A DNA stretch of 21,191 nucleotides from Methylococcaceae bacterium (GCA_030699345.1 JAUYMX010000453.1:1-21191); one strand, 5' to 3'; shown: positions 6,617 through 14,364, numbered from the stretch's first letter. Numbers and translations: made by a program. Notes: generated by a model from the sequence alone, not told the origin.

Positions 6617-7591
6617 ATGTTGGCAACCAATAAAACGATTTATTTGGCTGGACATCGCGGCATGGTAGGAGCAGCCATTCTTTCGCAATTAAACGATAGT
6701 GGTTACAAGAATGTTATTGTCCGGACCCATGCTGAGCTTGATTTAACAGACCAGGCTGCTGTACGCGAATTCATGCAACAGCAAAAACCGGATTATGTAA
6801 TTTTGGCCGCGGCTAAAGTCGGTGGCATACATGCCAACAACGAATATCCGGCCGAATTTATTTATCAAAACCTGATGATGGAAGCCAATGTGATTCATCA
6901 GTCATGGGCTGCAGGTTGTTCGTCCTTACTGTTTTTGGGTAGCTCCTGTATTTACCCAAAACTGGTTGCACAACCGATGTCTGAAAATGCCCTGCTGACC
7001 GGCACTCTGGAAGCCACTAACGAGCCTTATGCAATAGCTAAAATTGCTGGGATTAAATTATGTGAGTCATATAATCGTCAGTATGGGACTGATTACCGCT
7101 CGATGATGCCGACCAATTTATATGGGCCGAATGATAATTTTCATTTGGAAAACAGTCATGTCATTCCGGCCATGATCAGAAAATTTCATGACGCTAAAGC
7201 GGCAAATACGCCTACCGTTACTTTATGGGGTACGGGCAAGGCCATGCGTGAATTTTTACATGTGAATGATATGGCTGCTGCTTGTTTACATGTTTTGGGG
7301 TTGAGCAAGCAGCAATATCAAGCCAGCACAGAGCCTATGTTATCGCACCTAAATGCCGGTACCGGTGAAGATGTAACTATTCGCGAATTGGCGGAAACCA
7401 TTCAAAAAGTGGTGGGTTTTCAAGGTGAAATTATTTGGGATGGCACCAAGCCCGATGGCACACCTAGAAAACTGATGAATGTCGATAAACTCAAATCACT
7501 CGGCTGGCAGCCACATATAAAATTAGCCGAAGGGCTAGTCAGTACATATCGCTGGTTTCTTGACCATCAAGGCGAGTTTAAAGCGCAGTAA
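6617..7591 (+). CDS. fcl: GDP-L-fucose synthase (epimerase/reductase)
   Basis: A bifunctional cytoplasmic SDR that epimerises and reduces GDP-4-keto-6-deoxymannose to GDP-L-fucose. At 324 residues it is of usual length. The nucleotide-binding motif AGHRGMVG lies at 11-18. The substrate and catalytic motif is GSSCIYPK (108-115, with Ser109 and Cys111). Tyr138 and Lys142 fall in EPYAIAKIAG. MPTNLYGPNDNFH and the GKAMREFLHVNDMA segment are further family marks. The ATG is five bases after the gmd stop; the AAAGG before it is only two bases away, so the next codon TTG at 6620 is a possible start. Together with gmd it forms a complete GDP-mannose to GDP-fucose module. Confidence 0.96.
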   Translation: MLATNKTIYLAGHRGMVGAAILSQLNDSGYKNVIVRTHAELDLTDQAAVREFMQQQKPDYVILAAAKVGGIHANNEYPAEFIYQNLMMEANVIHQSWAAGCSSLLFLGSSCIYPKLVAQPMSENALLTGTLEATNEPYAIAKIAGIKLCESYNRQYGTDYRSMMPTNLYGPNDNFHLENSHVIPAMIRKFHDAKAANTPTVTLWGTGKAMREFLHVNDMAAACLHVLGLSKQQYQASTEPMLSHLNAGTGEDVTIRELAETIQKVVGFQGEIIWDGTKPDGTPRKLMNVDKLKSLGWQPHIKLAEGLVSTYRWFLDHQGEFKAQ

Positions 7592-7609
7592 AATAAAAGT
7601 CCTATTTCG

Positions 7610-7638
7610 CTCGTTTCCTAGCTAAGGCTGGAAACGAG
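7610..7638. repeat. Strong REP-like hairpin between fcl and the mutase gene
   Basis: CTCGTTTCC (7610-7618) pairs with GGAAACGAG (7630-7638). Inside, AGC and GCT pair as well, so with one bulged T the stem reaches 12 bp around a TAAG loop. No T run follows, so it is not a standard terminator. The form resembles dispersed palindromic elements that carry a GAACGAG-like arm. It may protect or split the transcript. Confidence 0.55.
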
Positions 7639-7669
7639 TCTCTATGTCTCCCCAAGCAAGTAAATCAGA

Positions 7670-9415
7670 ATGGCCACGTTTCCACAAAATTCACTCCGCC
7701 AGAGTCTCAATTATGAGCCGCAAGCATTGCAATTTGGTACCAGCGGCAGAAGGGGGCAGGTTATTCATCTGACTCAGCTGGAAGTGTTTGTTAATGCTGT
7801 GGCCGAGCTGGAATTTCTGCAGTCACTACCTAAATCAGAAGGTGGTATTGTCAAAGGGGAAGAGTTTTTTTATGCCCGCGATTTGCGTCCCAGTTCCAGT
7901 TTATATGTACCTGAACAGCAAGGCCGCGGCGAATTGGCGCAGGCTATCGAGCAAGCCATCCTCTCCGCGGGGATGAAAGCAGTCAATCTCGGGCAAATTC
8001 CCACGCCCGCACTCACGCATTACGCATTGCTGCAAGGCAAAGGCAGCATAATGATTACTGGCAGTCATATCCCATTTGATCGCAACGGCTACAAAACCAA
8101 CACATCAAAAGGCGAGTTGCTAAAACAACACGAGCAGCCGATTAACGAAAAAGTCAATCTGGTCAGGCAACGGTTTTACCAACAAGCGTTTGCTGATTCC
8201 TTATTTGATGGGGACGGGCGCTTTAAATCAGGATCACAGCAATTATCATCTGAACATTCTGATGCTGCGGAAATTTATCGGCAGCGCTATGTGAGTTTTT
8301 TTGGCAACGATGCGTTGTCAAATATGCGTATTTTGGTTTATCAGCATTCGGCAGTCGGCCGGGATCTGGTGGTTGAAATTCTTCGCGCATTGGGAGCTGA
8401 GGTTGTTGCCGTGGGGCGCAGTGAAACATTTGTGCCCATCGACACCGAAAACATGGATGCTAAGCAATTGGCGGCTATTCAAAACTTATATAACCAAGCT
8501 TCTTCGGAGTATGGGCAATTTGACGCTATCGTTTCCACCGATGGCGATAGCGATAGACCTTTGCTATTGGGTGTCGATGAGCAAACAGCAGCGGTGCGTT
8601 TTTTTGGCGGCGATCTGGTCGGTATGCTCACTGCTGAATTACTGGGTGCCGATGCGGTGGTTGTGCCGATTAGTAGCAATGACGGCATTGATAGAGGCAG
8701 TTTGAAAGATATTGTTGAGCCGAAAACCCGCATCGGTTCTCCTTATGTAATTGCTGGAATGGAGCAGGCGCTGGCTCGCGGTAAGCAGACGGTGTGTGGG
8801 TGGGAAGCCAATGGCGGCTTCCTTACCGGTTCTGATATAAGCTGGGAAAATCGCCTACTGACAGCTCTGCCCACGCGCGACGCAGTGCTGCCGATTGTGG
8901 CGGTATTATTCATAGCTAAGCGCGAAGGAGTGACTTTACCCCAGCTGTTTAGTCGCTTGCCCAAGCGTTTTAGCCGGGCTGGCTTAATCAAGCAATTTCC
9001 AAGAACTTTGGGCCTTAGTGTCGTTAAACAATTGTCACCAGCTGATGCAGCAATAAAGACAGCAATTTTTTCAGCTGAAAAAATTGTTTTTTTGGATGCG
9101 AACGAGGAAACAATATCAGCAAGTGGAGATAACGTGGCACTGAGTCACATTAAACAGCAATTGGCTCAAGTTTTTACTCCCGTACTTGGCTTTGGGGATA
9201 TTGAACGGATCAACTACATAGACGGTGTTCGCATTTTCTTTGGTAATGGTGATGTGGTGCATATCCGTCCTTCAGGAAACGCCGATGAGCTAAGATTATA
9301 TGCAGTTGCAGATAGTCAGCAGCGGGCTGACGTAATTGCAGAATTGGCTGTTTCAGAGCCTGAAGGGTTGTTGCGTAACTTGGCGGAATTAGCATCGTTG
9401 GGATTTTCAAAGTAG
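7670..9415 (+). CDS. Phosphohexomutase (phosphomannomutase/phosphoglucomutase family)
   Basis: Belongs to the alpha-D-phosphohexomutases, which interconvert hexose 6-phosphates and 1-phosphates. All four family sites are present: Ser132, the phosphoserine, in ITGSHIPFDRNGYK; the metal loop Asp291-Gly-Asp293-Ser-Asp295-Arg; the sugar-specificity loop CGWEANGGF near 376-384; and the phosphate-binding loop RPSGNADELR at 533-542. The protein has 581 residues, over 100 more than common PMM/PGM enzymes. Extra material lies between domains, for example about 40-65 and 170-200. Making mannose 1-phosphate for GDP-mannose would fit the gmd-fcl neighbours, but glucose specificity cannot be excluded. No clear Shine-Dalgarno sequence precedes the ATG, and a 78-bp gap with a hairpin separates it from fcl, so its expression may differ. 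Confidence 0.88.
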   Translation: MATFPQNSLRQSLNYEPQALQFGTSGRRGQVIHLTQLEVFVNAVAELEFLQSLPKSEGGIVKGEEFFYARDLRPSSSLYVPEQQGRGELAQAIEQAILSAGMKAVNLGQIPTPALTHYALLQGKGSIMITGSHIPFDRNGYKTNTSKGELLKQHEQPINEKVNLVRQRFYQQAFADSLFDGDGRFKSGSQQLSSEHSDAAEIYRQRYVSFFGNDALSNMRILVYQHSAVGRDLVVEILRALGAEVVAVGRSETFVPIDTENMDAKQLAAIQNLYNQASSEYGQFDAIVSTDGDSDRPLLLGVDEQTAAVRFFGGDLVGMLTAELLGADAVVVPISSNDGIDRGSLKDIVEPKTRIGSPYVIAGMEQALARGKQTVCGWEANGGFLTGSDISWENRLLTALPTRDAVLPIVAVLFIAKREGVTLPQLFSRLPKRFSRAGLIKQFPRTLGLSVVKQLSPADAAIKTAIFSAEKIVFLDANEETISASGDNVALSHIKQQLAQVFTPVLGFGDIERINYIDGVRIFFGNGDVVHIRPSGNADELRLYAVADSQQRADVIAELAVSEPEGLLRNLAELASLGFSK

Positions 9416-9646
9416 GCATGTTGAATCATTTTTACCAAAAAAATCATTGTTATTCAGATTCCACTTGAAATGTTTTTTCATCGTGGTAAGTTGAAACGCC
9501 TATAAGTATATTTATCCATAATCACAAATTGTATGTCTGGTTATGTATTTTTTGGTTTGACATAGATAAGCTTACTTTGTTGGTGGCACTTACAATTATA
9601 TTAAGTTGCCAAAATAATAAAAATTATAACCTTATGAGGATAAGAG

Positions 9647-10126
9647 ATGGCTGATGAACAAAACACTAATCAATCTCCAGATGTAGCAAGTGCTAGCTCA
9701 AAGGGGCTAACAGCTTCATTGTTAGAACTAAAAGAAAATAACCCGAAAGTTTTTTTTGGTGCAATTGGTGGGATTTTAATTTTAGTTGCAATAGTTGTAT
9801 TTAGTGGTGGCGGTTCTAATCCAATACCTACTGCGGCACCTAAAAATCTGGTCATTGGGCAGAAATACACATTGAAAAATCCTAATGCCTACGAAGTCGC
9901 TTCACCAATAAGACTAGTCACAGTTCCTGGTGCAATAGCGGCCTATGATGACAGCGAAGACGAAACAAAAAAAGAAGCATGCAGACAAATCCAACAAGGC
10001 ACAGCAGTACTGCTTACAGAATTGCAAGATGCTTACGGCAAGAAAAATGTCTTCAGCAAAGTGAAAATCGAAGATGGTGATTGTAAAGGTAGCGAAGGAT
10101 GGGTTTTATCGATTGATGTGCAATAA
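9647..10126 (+). CDS. Single-pass membrane protein with SH3-like periplasmic domain
   Basis: I do not recognise the family. The 159-residue protein has a polar, Ser/Asn-rich cytoplasmic N-terminus (1-33), one membrane helix at about 36-52 (VFFGAIGGILILVAIVVF), a GGGSNP linker and a C-terminal domain of about 95 residues. That domain ends in a pattern typical of SH3-like folds: QQGTAVLLTELQDAYGKKN, then VKIEDGDCKGSEGWVLSIDV. Two cysteines (112 and 146) could form a disulfide in the periplasm, and SH3-like domains there often bind peptidoglycan or peptides. GAGGA (9636-9640) lies six bases before the ATG. The gene is alone: 231 bp follow the mutase gene before it, and the tRNA-Gly promoter begins 15 bp after its stop. 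I see no good promoter in the 231 bp upstream. Confidence 0.75.
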   Translation: MADEQNTNQSPDVASASSKGLTASLLELKENNPKVFFGAIGGILILVAIVVFSGGGSNPIPTAAPKNLVIGQKYTLKNPNAYEVASPIRLVTVPGAIAAYDDSEDETKKEACRQIQQGTAVLLTELQDAYGKKNVFSKVKIEDGDCKGSEGWVLSIDVQ

Positions 10127-10140
10127 TTAAAAAATAAATA

Positions 10141-10168
10141 TTGACGAGATCAAAAAAAAAACTATAAT
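10141..10168 (+). promoter_or_regulatory. Sigma-70 promoter of tRNA-Gly
   Basis: TTGACG (10141-10146) and TATAAT (10163-10168) are separated by 16 bp and lie 19 bases before the tRNA. The GC-rich stretch after the -10 box (GCCGGAC) is typical of stable-RNA promoters under stringent control. The spacer contains a run of ten A residues (10152-10161). Confidence 0.88.
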
Positions 10169-10186
10169 AGCCGGACAAGTTAAGAC

Positions 10187-10261
10187 GCGGGAATAGCTCA
10201 GTGGTAGAGCACAACCTTGCCAAGGTTGGGGTCGCGAGTTCGAATCTCGTTTCCCGCTCCA
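10187..10261 (+). tRNA. tRNA-Gly (GCC)
   Basis: The full cloverleaf can be drawn. The acceptor stem GCGGGAA pairs with TTCCCGC, the anticodon arm is CAACC-TTGCCAA-GGTTG with anticodon GCC at 10219-10221, and the T arm is GCGAG-TTCGAAT-CTCGT. The CCA end is encoded at 10259-10261. The strong promoter directly upstream supports it. Confidence 0.97.
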
Positions 10262-10268
10262 AAATTTT

Positions 10269-10295
10269 AAAAGCCGCGAATTTCGCGGCTTTTTT
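10269..10295 (+). terminator. Intrinsic terminator between tRNA-Gly and tRNA-Cys
   Basis: AAAAGCCGCG (10269-10278) pairs with CGCGGCTTTT (10284-10293) around AATTT, and a run of six T follows from 10290. It starts eight bases after tRNA-Gly and would stop much of the transcription before tRNA-Cys. Confidence 0.85.
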
Positions 10296-10311
10296 ATTTA
10301 TCATACATATT

Positions 10312-10385
10312 GGCTGCGTAGCAAAATGGTTATGCAGTGGCCTGCAAAGCCATCTACGGCGGTTCGATTCCGCCCGCAGCCTCCA
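10312..10385 (+). tRNA. tRNA-Cys (GCA)
   Basis: The acceptor stem GGCTGCG pairs with CGCAGCC. The anticodon loop is CTGCAAA with GCA at 10344-10346, closed by TGGC/GCCA. The T arm is GGCGG-TTCGATT-CCGCC. CCA is encoded at 10383-10385. No separate promoter with a proper -35 box is visible in the 16 bases between the preceding terminator and the tRNA. Confidence 0.97.
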
Positions 10386-10417
10386 TGAGTACACTCAAAG
10401 ACGTTCAAAGAAATACT

Positions 10418-10452
10418 AAAACCCGCAAGTTATCTGACTTAGCGGGTTTTTT
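10418..10452 (+). terminator. Intrinsic terminator after tRNA-Cys
   Basis: AAAACCCGC and GCGGGTTTT form the lower stem, AAGT and ACTT extend it around TATCTG, and six T residues end it (10447-10452). Confidence 0.88.
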
Positions 10453-10486
10453 ATTGTCCAACTGAATACGACAAGATGGTGATTTC

Positions 10487-10514
10487 TTGACCGCGGCTTA
10501 ATGAATGCGATAAT
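10487..10514 (+). promoter_or_regulatory. Sigma-70 promoter of the rhodanese gene
   Basis: TTGACC (10487-10492) and GATAAT (10509-10514) have a 16-bp spacer. Transcription would start near 10521, about 48 bases before the ATG at 10569. Confidence 0.65.
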
Positions 10515-10568
10515 AGGCCCTTATCAAGCTTAGTGGCGTTGATTTTTTAAAGGTTTGCAAAGGGTACA

Positions 10569-10961
10569 ATGATAGAAAATTTAGTTCCGCAACAAGCTTG
10601 GGAAGTGTTGCAAAGTAATGCTGGTGCTGTGTTGGTGGATGTCAGAAGTAAGGTCGAGCATACTTTTGTAGGTCATCCGCCAGGTGCAATTCACATTGCC
10701 TGGAAAGAAGCGCCGGACTGGCAAGTTAATAATCAATTCGTGGCTGATGTTAAAAAAGTGGCGACCAATCCCAGCGCCCCTGTATTGTTGTTGTGTCGCA
10801 GTGGACAGCGTTCGCTGGATGCTGCAAAGGCTCTAGAAAATGCTGGCTATCAGCATTTGATTAATATCGTTGATGGTTTTGAAGGCTCTTTGGATGCAAA
10901 TAGGCATCGAGGCAATCTTGGTGGCTGGCGTTTTGTTGGCTTGCCTTGGGAGCAAAGTTAA
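10569..10961 (+). CDS. Single-domain rhodanese-like sulfurtransferase
   Basis: The 130 residues form one rhodanese domain, which carries sulfur as a persulfide in the cytoplasm. The active-site loop CRSGQRS (76-82) has the persulfide cysteine Cys76 followed by the usual basic and small residues. VLVDVRSKVEHTFVGHPPGAIHIAW near 21-45 is the conserved entry part, and the end (GGWRFVGLPW) is common in stand-alone members. The six-residue loop is of the classical sulfur-transfer type rather than the longer phosphatase type. AAAGGG (10559-10564) precedes the ATG. It has its own promoter, and 155 bp separate it from typA, so no operon partner points to a pathway. Confidence 0.92.
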   Translation: MIENLVPQQAWEVLQSNAGAVLVDVRSKVEHTFVGHPPGAIHIAWKEAPDWQVNNQFVADVKKVATNPSAPVLLLCRSGQRSLDAAKALENAGYQHLINIVDGFEGSLDANRHRGNLGGWRFVGLPWEQS

Positions 10962-10973
10962 TTTCATTTTTAA

Positions 10974-11000
10974 GTTGGACCTAAGCCGGGCGCGTCCAAC
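10974..11000. repeat. Inverted repeat downstream of the rhodanese gene
   Basis: GTTGGAC (10974-10980) and GTCCAAC (10994-11000) flank a 13-base GC-rich loop. No T run follows, so it may be a weak Rho-type or palindromic element. Confidence 0.4.
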
Positions 11001-11116
11001 GCAATCTAAACTGTTAGTTTAATGGCTAAATGTCATTGTTTCTTCCTCCCCGCACAATCGCCAGCGCCTTTTCTAGGCTTGGTCAGTCTGTTTATTAAAC
11101 GTAGAGTATTCATAAA

Positions 11117-12928
11117 GTGATCGAAAAATTAAGAAATATTGCCATTATTGCGCACGTTGACCATGGCAAAACCACCCTGGTTGATAAATTGTTACAACAG
11201 TCCGGTACTTTTGCTTCGCATAGTAAAGTTACTGAGCGCATTATGGATTCCAATGATCTTGAAAAAGAACGTGGTATTACTATCTTGGCGAAAAATACCG
11301 CGCTGGATTGGAATGGTTACCATATTAATATCGTAGACACCCCGGGTCACGCCGACTTTGGTGGAGAAGTTGAGCGAGTGCTATCTATGGTAGATTCGGT
11401 ATTGTTGCTGGTTGATGCAGTTGATGGTCCGATGCCGCAAACTCGTTTTGTGACTCAAAAAGCATTTGCTTTAGGTCTGAAGCCTATAGTTGTTATTAAC
11501 AAAATTGATCGTCCAGGCGCCCGTCCGGATTGGGTGGTTGATCAAACGTTTGATTTGTTTGATCGTTTAGGCGCAACCGATGAGCAATTGGATTTCCCTA
11601 TTGTTTATGCATCAGCGATTAATGGTTATGCAGGCTTGGAATCCACAACAAGTGGCGGGGATATGACACCGCTTTTCCAAACTATCGTTGATAAAGTCAG
11701 TCCGCCGCCTGTGAATATCGATGGGCCATTCCAAATGCAGGTATCGAGTTTAGATTACAACACTTATGTGGGCATTATAGGAATTGGACGTATTCAGCGC
11801 GGTACTATTAAGCCAAATCAGCAGCTTGTGGTTGTTAATAGGGAAGGTGTTGAGCGAAAAGGTCGCATGTTACAAGTATTCGGCTTTCATGGTTTGGATC
11901 GTGTGGAAGTGACTGAGGCGCGTGCAGGCGACATTATTGCTTTTGCGGGGATTGAAAAGCTGGAAATTTCTGACACCATTTGTAGCCCTGAACTTGTAGA
12001 AATTATGCCGCCATTGTCAGTAGATGAGCCGACAGTGACCATGACTTTTCAAGTCAATAATTCTCCATTTGCCGGTAAGGAAGGTAAATTCGTTACTACG
12101 CGTCAAATTCGTGATCGCTTAGAAAAAGAGTTGCAACATAACGTCGCGCTCAAAGTTGAAGATACTGGGGACCCAGACAAGTTTAAAGTATCCGGTCGTG
12201 GCGAATTGCATTTGTCAGTATTAATTGAAAATATGCGTCGCGAAGGCTTTGAAATGGGTGTGTCTCGTCCAGAAGTAATTTTGAAAGAAATTGATGGCAA
12301 GAAATGTGAACCCTATGAAATGGTGACCATTGAAGTAGAAGAGGAACATCAGGGCACAATCATGGAAAAGTTGGGCGAACGCAAAGCCGATTTGACCAAT
12401 ATGGTTCCAGATGGCAAAGGCCGGATTCGGTTGGAGTACATGATGCCTTCACGTGGTTTAATCGGTTTTCAAACTGAATTTATGACAGCTACCTCTGGTT
12501 CTGGTTTGCTTTATCACGTATTTGATCATTACGGTCCCATGAAGGCGGGTGAAGTGGGAGCTCGAATGCGTGGAGTTATGATTTCAATGGTGGCAGGTAA
12601 GGCGGTAACTTACTCTTTACATCCACTGCAAGAACGTGGTGAATTGCTATTGGTGAATGGCGATGAGGTTTATGAAGGCATGTTAGTGGGTCTACATTCA
12701 CGCAGTAATGATTTATGTGTCAATCCTTGTAAACCCAAACAATTAACTAACGTGCGCGCTTCTGGTACCGATGAAAGTTTGGTATTGGCGCGAATTCAAA
12801 AGTTAACCTTGGAACAAGCTTTGGAATTTATTGCTGAAGATGAGTTGGTCGAAGTGACGCCAAAATCTATCCGCTTACGCAAAAAATTCTTGACCGAAAA
12901 CGAGCGTAAGAGAGCTTCTAAACACTAA
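11117..12928 (+). CDS. typA: Ribosome-associated GTPase TypA/BipA
   Basis: A translational GTPase of the EF-G family that assists 50S subunit assembly and growth at low temperature or under stress. The 603 residues match the usual length. The G motifs are complete: AHVDHGKTT (12-20), ERGITI (51-56), DTPGHADF (74-81) and NKIDRP (128-133). The domain order continues with the beta-barrel part, then the EF-G-like parts (VSGRGELHLSVLIENMRREG) and the BipA-specific C-terminus with SRGLIGFQTEFMT and RKKFLTENERKR. The start is GTG, with only a weak GAG upstream; the conserved IEKLRNIAIIAHVDHGKT supports it. It is flanked by intergenic regions on both sides and is probably monocistronic. Confidence 0.97.
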   Translation: MIEKLRNIAIIAHVDHGKTTLVDKLLQQSGTFASHSKVTERIMDSNDLEKERGITILAKNTALDWNGYHINIVDTPGHADFGGEVERVLSMVDSVLLLVDAVDGPMPQTRFVTQKAFALGLKPIVVINKIDRPGARPDWVVDQTFDLFDRLGATDEQLDFPIVYASAINGYAGLESTTSGGDMTPLFQTIVDKVSPPPVNIDGPFQMQVSSLDYNTYVGIIGIGRIQRGTIKPNQQLVVVNREGVERKGRMLQVFGFHGLDRVEVTEARAGDIIAFAGIEKLEISDTICSPELVEIMPPLSVDEPTVTMTFQVNNSPFAGKEGKFVTTRQIRDRLEKELQHNVALKVEDTGDPDKFKVSGRGELHLSVLIENMRREGFEMGVSRPEVILKEIDGKKCEPYEMVTIEVEEEHQGTIMEKLGERKADLTNMVPDGKGRIRLEYMMPSRGLIGFQTEFMTATSGSGLLYHVFDHYGPMKAGEVGARMRGVMISMVAGKAVTYSLHPLQERGELLLVNGDEVYEGMLVGLHSRSNDLCVNPCKPKQLTNVRASGTDESLVLARIQKLTLEQALEFIAEDELVEVTPKSIRLRKKFLTENERKRASKH

Positions 12929-12942
12929 TCCTCGATCTGTTA

Positions 12943-12971
12943 AGCTGGCACTGACTTTGTTGGTGCCAGCT
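12943..12971. repeat. Inverted repeat after typA
   Basis: AGCTGGCAC (12943-12951) and GTGCCAGCT (12963-12971) form a 9-bp stem with an 11-base loop, 15 bp after the typA stop. The expected T run is missing, so termination here would be weak or factor-assisted. Confidence 0.5.
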
Positions 12972-13090
12972 GCGCACTAAAAGCTGAAAAATAAAAGCGC
13001 TACTCCTACCTTATTCCAACATTCGCTGCGCAATCTCTGTAACTCATAGTAAAATCCCGATAGTCTTTAAATCTCCTTATATTCACAGTC

Positions 13091-13684
13091 ATGGCTGAAC
13101 GCATTGCTCAAGTCGAGCGAAACACGCTTGAAACTCAAATTAATATCGGCATCAATCTGGATGGTACTGGCAAGTCGTCTTTTGCTATTGGAGTGCCTTT
13201 TCTGGAGCATATGCTTGATCAGATTGCTAGACACGGGTTGATAGATATGGATATTCGCGCACAAGGTGATTTACATATCGATGATCATCATACCGTTGAA
13301 GATGTGGGTATTACCTTAGGGCAGGCTTTTGCAAAAGCTATCGGAGATAAAAAGGGCATTTACCGTTACGGTCATGCTTATGTGCCGTTGGATGAAGCTT
13401 TATCGAGAGTAGTGATTGATTTCTCCGGTCGTCCTGGATTGTTTTATGAAGTCACTTATCCAAAAGCCAGAATTGGCAGCTTCGATGTCGATTTATTTCG
13501 TGAGTTTTTTCAAGGCTTTGTCAATCATGCTGGCGTAACCTTGCACATTGATAATCTCAAAGGCAGTAACGCTCATCATGTCGCTGAAACCATTTTCAAA
13601 GCTATGGGGCGTGCGATTCGTATGGCAATTACCCCTGATGAACGCATGGCTGGCATGATGCCTTCCACAAAAGGTAGTCTTTAA
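13091..13684 (+). CDS. hisB: Imidazoleglycerol-phosphate dehydratase
   Basis: Dehydrates imidazole glycerol phosphate in histidine synthesis. The 197 residues carry only the dehydratase, without the N-terminal phosphatase domain that enterobacteria fuse to it. Metal-binding motifs are present: DDHHTVEDVGI near 62-72, the FLEHMLDQIARHG stretch near 38-50, and NAHHVAETIFKA near 160-171. No clear Shine-Dalgarno sequence precedes the ATG. It is the first gene of the his-tat series in this window; hisG, hisD and hisC are not here. A 17-bp gap leads to hisH. Confidence 0.96.
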   Translation: MAERIAQVERNTLETQINIGINLDGTGKSSFAIGVPFLEHMLDQIARHGLIDMDIRAQGDLHIDDHHTVEDVGITLGQAFAKAIGDKKGIYRYGHAYVPLDEALSRVVIDFSGRPGLFYEVTYPKARIGSFDVDLFREFFQGFVNHAGVTLHIDNLKGSNAHHVAETIFKAMGRAIRMAITPDERMAGMMPSTKGSL

Positions 13685-13701
13685 TTTATCCAAATAACAA
13701 T

Positions 13702-14346
13702 ATGTCTTCTGTAGCCGTTATTGATTATGGAATGGGGAATTTGCATTCCATTACTAAAGCCCTGCAACATGCAGAGCCAGATGTGAAGGTATTAGTCACA
13801 TCTGATGCCGAAACCATTTTGCGCGCGGATCGAGTAGTTTTTCCTGGTGTAGGCGCGATACGCGATTGTATGCAAGCGCTTAATGAGTCGGGTTTGGCAG
13901 AAGTTATTCAAAATGTTGCCAACACCAAGCCTTTATTAGGTATTTGTTTAGGGATGCAAGCGCTACTGTCGGATAGTGAGGAAAATGGTGGGACTCCCTG
14001 CTTAAATATTATTTCTGGGCATGTTCGGCGTTTTTCAGAGCCTTTATACAATAGCGACGGTAAGCTGTTAAAAATCCCTCATATGGGCTGGAATCAGGTG
14101 CATCAAGCGCAAGCTCATCCGCTCTGGGAGTCGATTGCCCAGGATAGTCGTTTTTATTTCGTACACAGTTATTATGCGCAGCCTAATGAGGCATGTGGAG
14201 TAGCGGCGACTAGCCAGTACCCTGAGCCGTTTGCGTGTGCCTTGGTCCAAAAGAATGTGTTTGCTGTGCAATTTCACCCGGAAAAAAGTCAAACAGCTGG
14301 CTTACAGCTACTGAAAAACTTTTTACACTGGGATGGTCATCTTTAA
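13702..14346 (+). CDS. hisH: Imidazole glycerol phosphate synthase, glutaminase subunit
   Basis: The class I glutamine amidotransferase subunit that feeds ammonia to HisF. The catalytic triad is visible: Cys82 in LGICLGMQ, and His192 and Glu194 in VQFHPEKSQ. The length of 214 residues is normal. VIDYGMGNLHSI at the start and FVHSYY near 153-158 are family marks. It lies 17 bp after hisB and 33 bp before hisA. Confidence 0.97.
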   Translation: MSSVAVIDYGMGNLHSITKALQHAEPDVKVLVTSDAETILRADRVVFPGVGAIRDCMQALNESGLAEVIQNVANTKPLLGICLGMQALLSDSEENGGTPCLNIISGHVRRFSEPLYNSDGKLLKIPHMGWNQVHQAQAHPLWESIAQDSRFYFVHSYYAQPNEACGVAATSQYPEPFACALVQKNVFAVQFHPEKSQTAGLQLLKNFLHWDGHL

Positions 14347-14364
14347 AATTTATACTCCGCTGTT

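Noticed and set aside
8301..8705. Long open frame of 134 codons inside the mutase gene, shifted frame, same strand
   Set aside because: The mutase frame is intact with all catalytic motifs; the other frame has no recognisable domain and no own ribosome binding site.
9557..9585. TTGACA at 9557-9562 as a sigma-70 -35 box
   Set aside because: No acceptable -10 box lies 15-19 bp downstream; the position reads TTGGTG.
9584..9609. TGGCAC at 9584-9589 followed by TTGCC, a possible sigma-54 promoter for the SH3-like protein gene
   Set aside because: The GG and GC are about 20 bases apart instead of 12, and the correct -12 position reads ATTAT without GC.
10053..10419. Open frames across the two tRNA genes on both strands
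   Set aside because: They overlap two perfect tRNA cloverleafs and terminators; such peptides are a common annotation artefact.
12943..12971. Hairpin after typA as an intrinsic terminator
   Set aside because: The stem is good but no T run follows, so it is listed as an inverted repeat only.
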